Origin: Burhinus oedicnemus | Taxonomy: Eukaryota; Chordata; Aves; Charadriiformes; Burhinidae | DNA length: 64,000 bases | Direction: 5' to 3' | Assembly (NCBI GenBank): GCA_008921705.1 | Contig: VFFE01006811.1 | Span: 105,184 to 169,183, forward strand | Shown here: piece after piece, positions 11,700 through 25,023 of the stretch | Numbering within the stretch: position 1 is the first letter of the stretch | Layout of the letters: each line of letters starts with the position of its first letter | The notes under the pieces: generated by a model | Seen by the model: the letters and a program-made list of their open reading frames with translations, nothing else | Told to the model about the DNA's origin: nothing | Database searches by the model: none | Translations under genes and position numbers: made by a program

Positions 11700-12655
11700 C
11701 AGGTGTTGAATGCGGTTACGGGATAACCTGTCCTTCTTGTATACTCAGTTCCTCTGTTTTCTTGTCCTTAAAGAGGTGAAAGAAGTCTGCCTGGACTTGT
11801 CCAACAGGCAAGCAGCTGAGCTTTTTCTTTTCAATCTGCGTGGTGACTGTGAAGGACCTTTGCTATAAGGTTATTTTCTTTCTGCACATGAGGGGACAAT
11901 AGCATCAGGAGGGCTTTGTGGCTTGTTTATGGCTGTTGAAAGCTTCCCTAGCCAGCTGGAGAAAACTCTCTTTCAGATCAGGGTGGATGTGAGAGAAAAC
12001 CTCTAACTTCTAAGATCAACTAAACTTGAGATTGTGTGTAACATCAATAAACCACAGCACTCTGAATAAACAAGGTGGTCCCTCACTGTTTACTCTTCCC
12101 TTTGCTTATTTTTCCAGCTCTGTGGCTGTGATAGCCCCAACCTGTTTGCTGAGCAGCTGAAAATGAGTTTTGTTCAAAGCGGGACTAATTTCTGGTTGAT
12201 AGGTATGAGTCCTATGTGGAAATGTGTGAGAGAGAAACACCAGATTGTGCGACATTTTTTGGCTAAAAAGCCTTTTCAGGAAAACAACCGTTTCTCCGTG
12301 GAGAGTAAGGGGGTGACATAGCAGTCGCCACGAGGTGAAAGGGTCTTGTGGAGATTGCTCACAGGCACAAGGAGTTGGGAAGACTTACTCCAGCCCAGCT
12401 CGCATTGCATGAGAACAGCCAGCCATAACATCTGCTCTAGAGGAAACCTCCAGCTCCTTTGAAGCCAACTTCAGATCTGATACCAGTTTTTCTCATGTTG
12501 AAGAAAGTACACATGTATATTCTCTTTAGGCTCAGATAGGAGTCAAAATATTGATTTTCTACACAGGAGCTGAGAATAGTTCTGACCTACTGTGTCATTT
12601 ATACATTAAAGTTTTCTGCAATTGTGCCAATGTATTTGTTTTGAGTTGTGGAGAG
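11700..12655. other. Intron block, nothing recognised
   Basis: No exon, repeat family or strong motif cluster is seen. The block ends at the next CR1 fragment. Confidence 0.4.
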
Positions 12656-12659
12656 GAGA

Positions 12660-13201
12660 GATCAGGGAAAGAGATTGCTGTGTCCAGTTTTGGGGCCTCC
12701 CAGCATAAGAGATGCTGGAGGAATGGAAGGAGCCCAGTGAGGAGTTCGTAAGCTGTTATGGGTGCTGGAGCAGGTGGCGGACAAGGAGAGGCTGGGACAG
12801 CTGAGTTTCTTCAGCCTGGAGAAGAGAAGGCTAAGGGGCATCTTGTGGCTGTCTTCAACTGTCTGATGGTGAGGGTATAGAAAGGACAGAGCCAGACTCC
12901 TCTCAGAAGTGCACGCTGACAGGACAAAAGGTAAAAGTCTCAAGTTTCAGCAAAAGAAATTCTGTTTAGATGGTAGAACTTTTTTTCTCTCCTTTTTTTT
13001 TTTTTTCATCATAAGCATAGTGAGACGTTGAAACAGGTTGTACAGGGAGGCAATGGACTCTCCATCACTCCAGGTATTCAAAACTCAGCTAGATGCAAAC
13101 TCGTCTCACTTCAGTAGCTAGCCCTGTTTGAGCAGGATTTTGGCCGACATAACCTTCAGATGTCTTTTCCAACCTGCATGCTTTGTGGTTCTGTGATTTT
13201 A
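12660..13201 (+). mobile_element. CR1 LINE retroposon, 3' part, diverged
   Basis: The first half has the conserved CR1 ORF2-end region: GCTGGAGCAGGTGGCGGACA is a diverged copy, followed by TTCAGCCTGGAGAAGAGAAG, a hallmark of CR1 in birds. The second half has a diverged 3' region: ACAGGTTGTACAGGGAGGCA, then TCCAACCTGCATGCTTTGTG and GGTTCTGTGATTTTA at the end. A T14 run at 12993-13006 interrupts it. This copy is older than the one at 7.7 kb and its reading frame is broken. Confidence 0.9.
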
Positions 13202-13204
13202 TCA

Positions 13205-14500
13205 GTGATCAGCAGGTGTGAGTATTAAGATGTTGGTATCTATTTTGGCAGTGTTTCCAGCACAGCTTATCTACTAAAGCAGTTCTGAAGAAGAAAGTTG
13301 ACTTTTCTCAAAAAGGTCAGAAATCTGACCCAAATGACCTGGCGGCTCAGTCCACAATGGAAGCTATAAACACTCAACATCAGGATTTTTATTTAGATGC
13401 CTACTGCAAATTATTGTGCCTGAAGTGTGGGTTTTCAAGTTTGAAACCTTGCATGTTGTGCAAATTGTTTTCTTACAGCTTAATACAATAGATTTCCCTG
13501 GTGTGGAAGGGAAAAACATGGATCTGTCTGAAGCTGCACAGTAAAGGAATTCTAAGGAATGGCAGAAATCCTAGATATGCAGCATTACATGAAATGATAT
13601 GAAAGCAGTGTCAGATGATCCCACCTATATTTTCTGTGCATAATCTCCTTTGTTCTCTTGTTTAAGAAAAAGAGATTGTTAAACTGAGCTCATTCATAAT
13701 ATGATGAGTAAATCACTACACGTTATGATGGAGCGTGCAGAATGTAACTAAATTTACAGGTGCAGAATTTATTTATTTATTTTTAAAATTCTATTGAACT
13801 CCTTTAATACCAAATTAAAATTAAGGTCAAATTAAATAAGTCAAATTTCTGGCCAAATTTCACAGTATACGTTTGGTCTCAGAACACATATCAGATCGTT
13901 ACTTACTGTGACATCTGGTTCTCGTTTATTTTCAAAGTTTGTATCTGTACATGTGTGTAATGTTACATACAACAGACAAAGCAGACTTCTACAGTACATA
14001 CTGTGTGGAGGCATGTGAGTCTACTTCTGGGCAAGTTTTATGTTACCTGATGTATGGCAGATGTATAGCAAAAAAAGTTTGCAAAAATGATACTAAAATG
14101 GCAAAGTCGAGAGTGAAAAATTCTAAACCACCTGGGCACATCCTGTTTCATATGCATATCATCCTAAATTTGCCCAAGCTATGGTATTTTCTTTCTTTTC
14201 AGTGGCTGATTTTGCAAGCTCAAGCTCTGTTCTTCAGTGATAAATGTGCACAAACACACACACACGCATACATGCATGCACAACCAGCATACAAAAAATT
14301 AGTCATATGATACGTGCTTCTGAGCTTATTCTTTTCAGTCACGTGATTGATACTGTGTTATTTTAAGTATTTGAAAAAGTCATTAGAAGTGTATTGATTG
14401 TTAGGCCGTACAGACTTAGGGAAACTTTCTTTAACCTCTGAAAGGCTGCAATGATCCCTTACTGACATTATTTAATAAAAACACTCTATTTTTTCTGTCT
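13205..14500. other. Intron block with short simple repeats
   Basis: An ATTT tetranucleotide repeat lies at 13767-13784 and an AC-rich stretch with CATG words at about 14249-14281. A 123-codon open frame (13939-14310) runs into the AC repeat and shows no domain. No exon is seen. Confidence 0.45.
14249..14281 (+). repeat. Short CA-rich simple repeat
   Basis: CACAAACACACACACACGCA then TACATGCATGCA. Alternating purine-pyrimidine, short and impure, so unlikely to be very variable. Confidence 0.8.
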
Positions 14501-14504
14501 TCCG

Positions 14505-14870
14505 TAAAATCATGTGGGTTGGAAGCGACCTCTAGCCAACACCCTGCTCAAAGCAGGTCTGATTAGATAAGGTTGCCCTGAGACATGTCCACTTCAGTCT
14601 TTAATAACTCCAAGGGTGGAAATCCCACCCTTTAATGTCAGTGTTCCATTAGCCTCCCGGTAGGTCATTGTACACGGCAATAAGGTTTCCCTTTTTCCTT
14701 TCCTTCTTAAAACTGAACAAACCCCGTTCTCTCATCTCTCGATGTATGCCATGTGCTCCAGAAACTTTATTTTTTCTTTGGTTTATTTTTAGTCTTGGAA
14801 AGTGATTCCTCCATTCTAATGGTGAGCTGCTCACTTTCGTAACTGCTCGCCATCTCTTCACCTCTTTCCA
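14505..14870 (-). mobile_element. CR1 LINE retroposon fragment, antisense, old
   Basis: Read on the + strand it starts as the reverse complement of a CR1 tail: AAAATCATGTGGGTTGGAAG then CGACCTCTAGCCAACACC, CTGCTCAAAGCAGGTCTGAT and TAACTCCAAGGGTGGAAATC. Further right come AATAAGGTTTCCCTTTTTCC and AACTGAACAAACCCCGTTCT, the antisense of the 'AAYRGGGTTTGTTCAG' CR1 block. About 350 bases are recognisable; the last ~90 are uncertain. This is the only clear - strand CR1 in the window. Confidence 0.85.
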
Positions 14871-14874
14871 GGCT

Positions 14875-17800
14875 CATCTCCTCATATAATACGAACAGAG
14901 TCTGATTCCGTTCATATTACAACAGTTCATCATTCAGCCACTTCAAGACCGAGTAAGATCAGAATCAGGACCATGTATCTGTCTGTGTATGTACTTAATG
15001 ACCATTACGTTGTTTCAGTGTCCAGCTGGGGAAGAAAAAGGAGAATTTCATTGGCTCCAATGGGGTTAGAGTCAACTATTGAGGCTGTTGTTTTGTTCTG
15101 GAGAGTGTGGACAAACGCGAGTTTTGTATCCCATGGCAGCTGCTGAGTATTTCTTGAGGCTGGGTATCATGAGGAGCTCACCTGTTAGCCATTTTTAGAG
15201 AAGTTTTATAACTTTCTGAGAATACCTTTTGATTTCTACCCATAACTAATTAATATAAGCAGTTTAAGAGGAAAAGCCTGTGTATCCATTACCAGTTCCC
15301 TATTAATTTACATTCTGGGCATTAATTCTTGTCACTGGGGGAAGCCAAAGCATTGTGTCGTTTTGGTAATACCAAAATAGGAGCAAAATAGCTTGTATAT
15401 GAATAATAAAATAAGAAAGATCTCAATTCACTGCTTTAGACTCTACTTTGTGCAGACAAATTCATTCTCTGTGTGGTAAAGGATAGGTGGATTTTGTCTG
15501 TAAAGAGGTATTCATTTTCATTTGATCTGCCTTAATCCTGAGGATATGGGTCCAGATCCCAGAGCCAATGGAAATACTAGCTTGATGCTACCATCAGCCT
15601 TCAAAAGCTCTGTGACTGAAGGCTCTCAGCAGCTGTTATCTACTATAATAAATGCCAATGATAAAACAGACTAGAGAAGATGAAGATACTTTTTTGAAGA
15701 ACAAATAAAACTATTTTCTTTCTAAATTAAGTTAGGGAAAAAAGAAATCCTTTGATGACTTCTATATTGATAGAAAATGCCAACAAGATTGTTCTTGGCT
15801 AAAGCAATTGTTCTTTTCCACAAATGTTGCTTAGGATTTGGGGGTCACAGTTCACAGCAAACTGTGCCGCCTCTGTTTGCCCAGCTGCCACACCTTCTCT
15901 GCCTTGTCCCCTCCTGCACGTGAAAAAAGAGGCTGAAAGCAAGGTAAAGGGAATAATAACAGATTCAGTGCTGCTCTGCTTGTAGGCCATAATTCATGTA
16001 AATGGTGTTACAGGATTAAGACTTTTTCCTTCCGTGTACATATCCCACCTGACGGGAATTCTATCCTAGTATCTAGCACAAGGAAGAGGGCATAGTGTCT
16101 CAGCATGGTTTTGGCGAGACAGAGACATGCAACGGTGACCCAGAATGCAGGAATAAGGCTTGCAAGGTTTTTGTTCTTGTTTTTGGTTGGTTTTTTTTTT
16201 TTACTGTTAAGTCAGGTTTGCAACAACTGAAAACTGCTCCTCCAGTGTAAAAAAGACATTCTAGATAGAACAGGCCCTCAGAAAGAAGCTAGCCAAAATG
16301 TCAAAAAGAAAGGAAACTCTTAAGGAGAAAAGGACATGGAAAGGCTGTTTCTTCCAGCTTTCATTCCGAGTTCAATTTTATGGATGTTACACACAAATTA
16401 AACTAAGATTGTGTTACAGAACTTTGTGTTACAAAACCTTATGGTACAAAACTTAAAAAATACCTGTATTCATGTCTGTGTCTCCATACACTTCGAACAG
16501 ATGCATTTTAATTTCAGAACGGTCCGCAGGGGTTTATCCACAGCATATAGCTTGCATTGCAGCAGTCCTTCTCTGCCTTACATGTTTCCTCTTCGTTTTG
16601 GCAAAACAAAAGGAAAAAACAATTGAAAAGAAATTTCATTTTGTGGGGGGAAAATACAACAAAACAAAGTATAAGTCCTTCTGAAGTCCAGTGATGTTAC
16701 TGAACTTTGGATTATGATTCTGTTTTCCAATGGGTTTTGATATTTCGATTAGAAATCTACATTTAATCACTTTTCACCCTAAAAGAAGGTGTGCAGTTAT
16801 GAACACAGTGAATACACGACAGTGTTCAAAGATTTTTTTTCACTGTAAGAGAATATTATTTTCTAAAGAAAGTTAGAATGAAAACAAAAAAGATTAGAAT
16901 CAGTTTCCATGCTTTTACATTTTTTTACCATTTTTTCTTACGTCCCAACTTCAGCATGAAGCATTTATCCAGTTCGGAGGTTTCAGAGCATGAGGAAGTG
17001 GGGATGCATTAACAGGGTGGCGCTTGCCCATCTCAGGACAGGCCTGGCTGCTGCCTTGGCAATGATGAAAAGGGTACGCGTTTGCTGCCGTCCCTTTTTC
17101 ACTGCCCATGCCAGTAATTGCCGCTTTGTGTTATTTATAGAGTCAGAGTTGGTTTGCAGGTTTGTTTTTTCCTTCTTTTCTTTTTTGCCACTACCCCACA
17201 CGACTGCACCCAAGCTTTTTGTTGAGGTTTGTCTGGTGGAAGCAGAATGGAAGATTTTTGTGTACTTTGCCATCCTATGACAACTGGCAGCAACCGAACT
17301 GAGGCATGTCAAGCAACTACCACAAAAAGAAATCAGTAATTTACAAGTTCAGACAAAGGTTAAAGAAACAGACCTTCTCTGTAATTGTGCTGTCTCATAC
17401 AGTTAGTTAATATTTTCACATTTGAGAATATTTAATTTTCCTAATTGAGGGAATGTTACACTACAGTTCAGAAGAGAAGATGAAATCAAAAGCAAAATAC
17501 TCATTTTTTCTGCATAGCAGTGCTAATGCTTGTGTTAGTCAGTGGGAATAATAAGGGGGTGGGTGGGAAGCAATAATTCATTACTGTCTCTCCTGCAGTC
17601 AATTACATATGTCTCATTCCTAACTGATTAAAGCTGCCTTTTTTCCATTATGATAATAATTATAAGATTCTTCTGAAACAAACTGAGAGTGGGACCATTT
17701 CTCCCAGCATCTCAAATCTTTAGAAGAAGGAAAAAAGTAAAACTCAAATGCCAGCCTTACCAGTTTGAGTTTGATTATGCAGAATTAAAATCAAATAAAG

Positions 17801-20800
17801 ATTTTCAAAATGAAAAGAAGAATAAAACGCTCAGCTACAGAGTGTCTTTAATGAAAACAATCTCAACAAGGTTTCATAAGAAACATGAGATACCTAGAAA
17901 TGTTTATAAACTTTTTAATACCGCTAGTACATATGTGGCCGTTTGTGCTACTGCTGCCTCTTTATTCACAGGGGTGTTTGAAAAATCAAACTTATTAGTG
18001 ACTCTAAGAATTGCAAATACCTGAGTTATGAGGACCGTATAAATACTGAGGGGGTAATTGTATTCTCTACAAATACAAATTGGAATTCTTGTAGCTGTGA
18101 AGTTTTTTATTTCTGCTCTGGTGTTGACTCCTGATAATAGCTAGACCTGCCAAATCTTAAACAGTGCAATACATTTGAGAAATTTTCACACATTATAAAA
18201 CCATGGATCAGAAAGCTGATGATCCGCTGTGTGGATACAAGTTTAATAGATGAAGATCCTATGTGAAATCATAGACCATCTCACGTAGCAAAGGAGTTCC
18301 TGCTTTCTGCACCCTTCCCCCTTCCCTAATTTGGCTGTCTTTCAAATAGTATAATTATAGAAGGATTTCATAGAGCTGATCTCCTTCATGTCCTTCTCCT
18401 TCTATAAAATCTATTGTCATTTATTTCTAAGCTCCTTATAAGGCTGCATACTATTTTGCCAGGCTAAAATGTGCATTGCCCTGACAATTCTTCACACTTA
18501 ACTGTCTCCTCCAATTTGATTCACATTTGCTCCCTTCTGTATCTAGTCCCCTGTCCAAGTTAAAAAGTAAAATAAAGCAGAAGAGATGTTTGGGCCTCTG
18601 AACACATTGCTGAAAGGTTCCTTTTTCTACACACAAGTGTTTAGAGTATTTCTCACAGAAGAATAGCATAAATTATGGAGATTGCGTTCACAGAACAGTG
18701 AATGGTATTGTCAGTTTCCCTAGGAAAAACTAATGGGGTTGTAAAGAAATACTATCTACTTTATTAGAGTAAAATTTGACAGCTGGAAAAACAAGGGCAC
18801 TAGGCTGGTTTCCATTTTCCATTGATTTCAGCCCCCAACATTCAGAAGACTTCCTTTTCTGCAAAACCACATTAACACAGCCTACACACGAACACACAAT
18901 GCTCTTTTGCTTCAAGCCAGAGGCAGATTAAACTTCATTAGGAGAGTAAAGCTTACAGAAAGTTCAAACTGTAGCAGATAGTAATTTGACAAATAAAGAG
19001 TGGGGGTTTGTTTTACTAAAGCCAAAAATAAAGGCTAGAGCAAGATTCCCATGGTTCTTTTGTGCCTTTAACCACTGGGTAGGAATACAGTCACTTTCAC
19101 AGTCTGGTTTACGCACCGTATCAGCCTCGTAGCCACATACTGTGGCTTTTTTAATGGACTTAAGCACCCAGTAGAAGCACACATATCTCATTAAATAAAC
19201 AAGAATATGACTATAAAGTATTTACCTTAGAGCAAGAAATAAGAACTGGAACAAGAATATGTGTTCAAAGTATTTTTAGGTAGATGAGCTAGTAGCTCAG
19301 CTTAGAAGCAGCAAGAATGAGTGCATTTTTTGTCTGGATAGATTGGATTAGCTTTCTGTAGCAACATTAAATTCTCACCCAAGCATCCTCATAGTCACAC
19401 ACTTTCCCAGGCCTTGCTAGCTCTAGGATAAAGGACTGATCATTGCAGTTGAGTGACAGGTACCTGTGGTAACTGATGAGCTGTGATTTGAGAATTTAAG
19501 TTTCTCTCACTCCACAAGCAAACTGTATAACGTTATCATGCAGTGGCACACTCATGTACAAAGGTCTCTAACGTTACTGTCTGAAAACTTTTTATTAATT
19601 TATATTGGATGAGATTCAACAGACCATTTACCAATGAAAGATGCTACTTGCTGTATGTTATACGCTGGAATGCACAACATACTAGATAGTGACTACACGC
19701 AAACAGTATTACAAAGTGAGGGCTAATACAACAAAGGAATAACGTGCTGAAATGTCTGGCAAAAACATGATGTGCCTGTCTCCTGGATGGGATTCAAAGC
19801 CTGTATTGGGTGTCTGTGCTTGCTCTTGAGCCCATGGGGAGAGTTAGGCATCTCAGACTGGGAGCTGAAACAACCCTGTTAAATAAACAAATGCTGCCGA
19901 AAATCATCATGCTGCTTTAAACATTACCTGGAAGTAGCTAGGGGAGAATTGTCGAGGACAGGAATAGGACACAAACCTTGGTGTTTAGTTGTCTTCTTCA
20001 GGTCTGTAGGGAGGTACCTCCATCAGCCTGCAATCCACATGAAGGGTCATCGCCTGAAGAGAAACCTTTGCACAGTTTACGTTCAAAGAACTGAGCAGAG
20101 ATTACTTTATTTTCTGCATTGTATACAATAAAGGGCGGGAAAAAAATGTTTTAATTTCCATCTTAATTCAGAAGGAAAAAGGCAGAAGTTCCAGTTCCAG
20201 CCTGGTTCCTAAGTAACTGTTGTAAGTAGGAAGCGTAAGGTAAGATAATCAATGAAGTATACTTTTCACTCCTCTCTTTAGGCTCGGCCACTATACACAA
20301 AAAATAATGCAGAATGAACTGAACTAGACTGAGAAGCATAAAGAGCAGTAGATTAGGTCTGAGTCCTAGCTGCAGTTACTTGTTTTCATAACTGCAACTC
20401 TATTTTATAGTAACTGGTAGCTCTGTAAAACAGAGAAGCTGTCCATGAGGAGCAGCCTTTGGGATGGTGGAAGACCGGAGCCATGGCCAGCTGCTGTTCC
20501 ATTCTACCAGATGATTCCTGTAGCCCACTGAAGGGGGACATCAACCATCTGGCCTCAAAATCATCTCTTTGACTGTCTTCTGCACAGATTAGGTCTCAGA
20601 GATTAACTGTTCATCTCCAAGGCTGGTTGTAGGGAAACATCAAATTTTGAAAGGCTGTTAACAGTTTGACCTGACCTTTGCCTAGCTCACAGATGCCGAA
20701 ACTGAGTTAATTTTGTGTATGTCACCATAAGATACTCCTGTGCTTGGAGGTTTTAAGTTCTTGCTGTTATGCGTGAACAAATCTGTCATTTCTATATGCT

Positions 20801-21480
20801 AGTGATCCCCAAAAGCTGCATACAGACATACAGAGGTGCTTATGTTCTGGAATGGTTTTAGGCCCTGGTGGATATCTCCTTTAAAATTTTGATAAAGTTA
20901 ATTAAACTGTTGTTTGGGTCTTTGTAAGAACAATTTGGTTTATGACTTGAAGGAAACTACTGCACCAAAAGCAACTATAAAATGATGAAGACTGTGAATT
21001 TAGTTGTTTTATAAATTATTTTTACAGAAGTAAAGGGAAAAAAAAGAGATAAAACAAGAGTCAGAGTGAAAATAGTACATTTCTTTAATATAAGGTGTAC
21101 TTTGTAGTCAATACATGTATCAGAACAATCCTGAAGATACTCATGTAAAAACTGTGAAATGCAGGGCAATACATACTTAGAAGCTAATTCTGAAGTGCGT
21201 AATTAATAAAAATTGCCCTATGTTGCAATTACAGTTTGTGCTGACAGTGAAAAATACAATTTGAAACCACACATTTAGGCTGACTCCCTCTTCCATCTTC
21301 GTCATTCAAGTAGCCTTCTCAGCTATGTATGTGGGGGCAGCTGCATTTACCTCTAATGAAATTACGCCAGCAGAGAATTTGGCTCAGTTTCATTAACTTC
21401 GCTTGTTTCTTGGAGCTTTTAAGTCTCTTTCCCTCAAGCAACAGGATAGATATCTAGTCAAGATACTTTCTAATTTTTGC
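14875..21480. other. Intron block, few recognised elements
   Basis: I see no gene. Poly(T) runs occur near 16191-16201. Near 17520-17680 is an AT-rich stretch with several TAAT/ATTA words that could be a conserved noncoding element. Near 19784-19870 the words GTTAGGCATCTCAGACTGGG resemble an old amniote repeat with 'TTAGGCACCTAA' units, weakly. Nothing else stands out. Confidence 0.35.
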
Positions 21481-21491
21481 CTCAGGTAAGA
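21461..21491 (+). promoter_or_regulatory. Candidate recursive splice site (CAG|GTAAGA)
   Basis: A pyrimidine-rich tract with an internal CTAAT branch-like word (CTTTCTAATTTTTGCCTCAG) is followed at once by GTAAGAAAG. The acceptor AG at 21484-21485 thus abuts a donor that closely matches the one after the SEMA3C exon at 535. This AG|GT architecture is the signature of recursive splicing in long introns. Function here is inferred. Confidence 0.3.
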
Positions 21492-21558
21492 AAGATAGGT
21501 AAACATCTCTCTTTTCCTAATATGTACCCACATACACACACTTCTCTGTCCCTTTGTC

Positions 21559-21582
21559 TACGTGTGCACACACGTACACATA
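21559..21582. repeat. Alternating purine-pyrimidine palindromic stretch
   Basis: TACGTGTG and its reverse complement CACACGTA are separated by CA, within 24 bases of unbroken purine-pyrimidine alternation. Such sequence can adopt Z-form DNA. No further meaning is evident. Confidence 0.7.
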
Positions 21583-22266
21583 GCCACAAAATGTCATTGT
21601 GAGACCTCTGTCTTAAGAAATAGACCCAGTCAACATTTAAATCCAGTCTTAATGAAAAGACATATCTTATAAATGTAGGAATCTTGAAAATCAGAAATAT
21701 TAGAAATCTTTAACTGCTCTAATCCACCCCATTTTAGTGAAAAAATGTTTGCTCCAGCACATTTTTGTAGTGCTTTCTCTAGTTCAGTAATGAATGTCCT
21801 AAGCACAGAAAATTTTTTCTGAGCTGTTATTTCAGGAAGAAGAATTATTTTATAACTATGAGCCTTTGTTTTCTATTTTGTAACTCTTTGTAACAGTGAA
21901 TTATACTTTTGTGCACTATCCTAATCCTATCCCGTCTGAGCACAGAGCACTCACACAGAACTGTTGTTACGTTGCTTTACACTCATTTTTTGGCCTTGCT
22001 GGCCACGCTTTGGTTTGTTTGTTTGTTCGTGTTTTCTTGATCTTCCTTCATAATTCGATCTCTTTAGTCTCTTGAATACTTGGAGCGTTCCAAACTCATG
22101 CCAGTTTTCCTTCACATTACGAATACTGAAGTGCTTAGCAAGGGAGTTCATTACTCCATAGATAATCTCAGGATGGTAAAGGGCTGTTCTATGATGGGAT
22201 TCCTCCAGGTAGGGTTCAAAGTAATGCTAAATACAATTCAGTGCATTTTTAATTTATTTCTTGCAG

Positions 22267-24780
22267 GTACGTACGTTTCCATTGTTCTAATGGTAATTTA
22301 ATGTGTGCAAATCCAGACTAACTCCCTTGAACTCGGTGACTATGCATCACCTTCCTAATTGTGTATTAAGGTATTGGATTTGAAATAGTAAAAATGCAGT
22401 GAGCCAAGTCCGTAGGCACCCTAACATATCACCAGTAAGACAGTACTAGTCAAGCAATAGAGCCAAGACTTTGGACAACTCTATTTGCATGCTTATGTGC
22501 ACACTGTTTCCTGAAGCTTGTCATTTTGCCCTTGACTCACCAGCTGTAGCAATGCGTGGGGCTGCACTCTCAGCTTTTTAATATTTACAGGCACATGTCT
22601 ATTCTTGCCCTCTAAAGACCACATGGGCAGTAGGACAGAAGTGTGAATTACAGTGTATGTTGTTCCAGAGGTTTTCAGAGTAATTCATCCTAGATTTTAC
22701 CATTCAGTTTGACTGGAGATGGAAGTCTTGGGTTTTACCTACAAAAGGAAATGACACCTGAAGTCATGCACCTGAAGGTCACTCAAGTCATTTCGTTACT
22801 GATGCCTGAGGTAAGATTACCTTGGCAGGTGTAACGGGGGAGACCCATACTAAGTTGGGCTGCTGGTAAGAGCAGGCAGCGATGGTGCATTAGGCTGCTT
22901 TCATCTCAGGGATCTGTCTCCTGTGTCTGCCCACAGCGCGTCGTGACTCCGCTTCTGGGCGTCAAGGCAGTCTGCTGTGCTTGGTGTACGCAAACAAGAA
23001 GGAGAGAGGTCCAGATACGGTGCTGTAATACTGGAATAGGAGCCTCTTGATGTAGGAAGCACTTATCTGGTTCTCACTCCATGGCTGATATTGTCAATAT
23101 TGTCACTAGTGTTGGAATATCCCAGTGAAAGCAGATTTCATCAGATTTGTTCGTAACAGAGCCTTGCTCCCAACGCTGAACCCTTTCTCTGTATATTCTT
23201 CATGTGTACGGGTACGTCTGCTCTGCTGAGGGCTTCCTTCAAAAGCAGGGGTTTGACTTGCCCCTACAGACTGGTGCTCTGAACAGCCTCGTACTTAACC
23301 AACAAGGATATTTGGGTCTGAAGTTTGGTGTGAGCCGCAGACTCGGTGTCGTATTGTTTCCTCAGACGATTGTCACGGGTGCCAGCGCTCCTTATTACAC
23401 AGCTTAGAAATCTGCTGCCTCCTTGGCCCCTCTTACAGCATCCAGGCACGTTCTGCAGAAAGCAGCCTCCGCATGTACTCATCCCCTCCGAATGCCCAGA
23501 AAGAAGATAGTGATGGAAAGGGGACGAAACTGTAGTTCAGCAGTCAAGTCTTTACTGCTGCTGTGTAGTATGCATGTAAAATCGTCTCCTTGTGCCTGGT
23601 GTTTGCTATGTAACAAAAAAGAGGTGGCAGTGCTGAGGAATTTGCACTCTTAAGAAGAAAAAGTTTAGCTGATCCATCAGTTCTTTGAGCTGGAGTTAAA
23701 AGGGGTAGAGAGAAACAAGGGCTTGAGGGGAGTGAATGGGCTTTTGTTAAAGAACAATAGAAACCGAGAAAGACTCACCATGATGCTCAGGAAAAGCTTG
23801 TGTTTTCTCTAACACTTTATATTTTTCTAGCAAATGTATCCTTGCAAAATAGGACACAGGTAAATCAAACTAACAAAATAAATTAGACTTATATGTTTGG
23901 GTTTTGTTGTTTTTTGGTTTGTTGTTTGTTTTTTTTTTAATTTTAGGTGCATAAGTTGCCTGAAGGCAGTTTTAGCTTGCATAGGTTTCAAAGGATTGTA
24001 AAATCAGTTATATGGTATATGCAAAATAAGAAGAATTTCTGGTTTGTTCGTTTGCTTTCTTTATGGCCTGTGTGCTATGCAGCAGGCAGGCTTAAAATGC
24101 AGAACTGTTTAGGTATGCAGCAGGGAATGAGGTTTAATTAATGGTCTTTAATTAATTTGATGCTGCTGTTCTTTAAGTAGAGTAAACGGATGTAAGACTG
24201 TACCTTTTGAGCCCATTAGCTTTATCACTTCCTTGAAGGTATGAAAAAGTTTGGAAGAAGCATTAGAACAGGTATTACATAAAATCCAAAATGCCTATAT
24301 TTTCATTGGAATCATTAGAATTTGTCCTTGGATTTTAAAGCAGTTTTCATTACCTACTGTGATGAGGTTTTGCATGAAAGCTAAAAAATCTGGGTGAGAA
24401 CATTGTGCAATATTAAGCATATCAGAAGGCTCTACGTGGGAGAGCCACTGAGTGAGCTCCACAAATGGCATCAAGATCTGTGAGACTTGTAGGAAAACAA
24501 GACTCTACTTTCACTTTACAATGTGGGTTAGCCATCAGAACTGAAAATAAGATAAGGGAAATCAATCCTTCTAATCTTCAGTTGCATTTTATGTCATTTT
24601 CTCTCCTGCCTCTCTCCATTATTACTTTCCAAAATTAAACACGGAGTTTTGTCAAATAATGCCACAGCAGCTGTAATGATCATTCTGCCCGAGGCTGGTT
24701 TGATCCTGTGCTTCTCACACTTTCCACATACCCATGTCTGAACAGGGAATTTGATTTTACTGGGGCAGTGAATGTGGGGG
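22267..24780. other. Intron block with a homeodomain-type direct repeat
   Basis: A second acceptor-donor junction (TTCTTGCAG|GTACGTAC) lies at 22266/22267. A perfect 10-base direct repeat TTTAATTAAT occurs at 24133-24142 and 24147-24156, giving paired TAATTA sites. A TTTG-rich simple stretch lies around 23896-23940. No exon is recognised. Confidence 0.4.
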
Positions 24781-24790
24781 TAAATCTGAC

Positions 24791-25023
24791 CGTCCCTGCC
24801 CACGCTCCGTGTCCCCCTGAGAGCGGCACGGCATCCCCCGGAGCGGCTCCGTGGTGCCACTGCCCATGCCGGGGCTGAGCTCTCTTGACCTTTTGCCCAG
24901 ATGGCAGAGCTGTCCTGCGAGCCGGTCCAGGGTCACGGCCATCCCCCCCGTGCCCACAGCGCAGCGCAAGGCAGCCTTCCCGGCAGGAGATGCCACTGCC
25001 AGTGCGCAGCTGCGTCTCACACG
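24791..25023. promoter_or_regulatory. Small intronic CpG island
   Basis: I count about 19 CpG in 233 bases, in sequence that is roughly two-thirds G+C, inside an intron that is mostly AT-rich and CpG-poor. That is near the classical CpG island threshold for length, GC and observed/expected ratio. It could be an internal promoter, a noncoding RNA start, or a relic of an old GC-rich insertion. Overlapping ORFs on both strands are a by-product of high GC and resemble no known protein. Confidence 0.55.
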
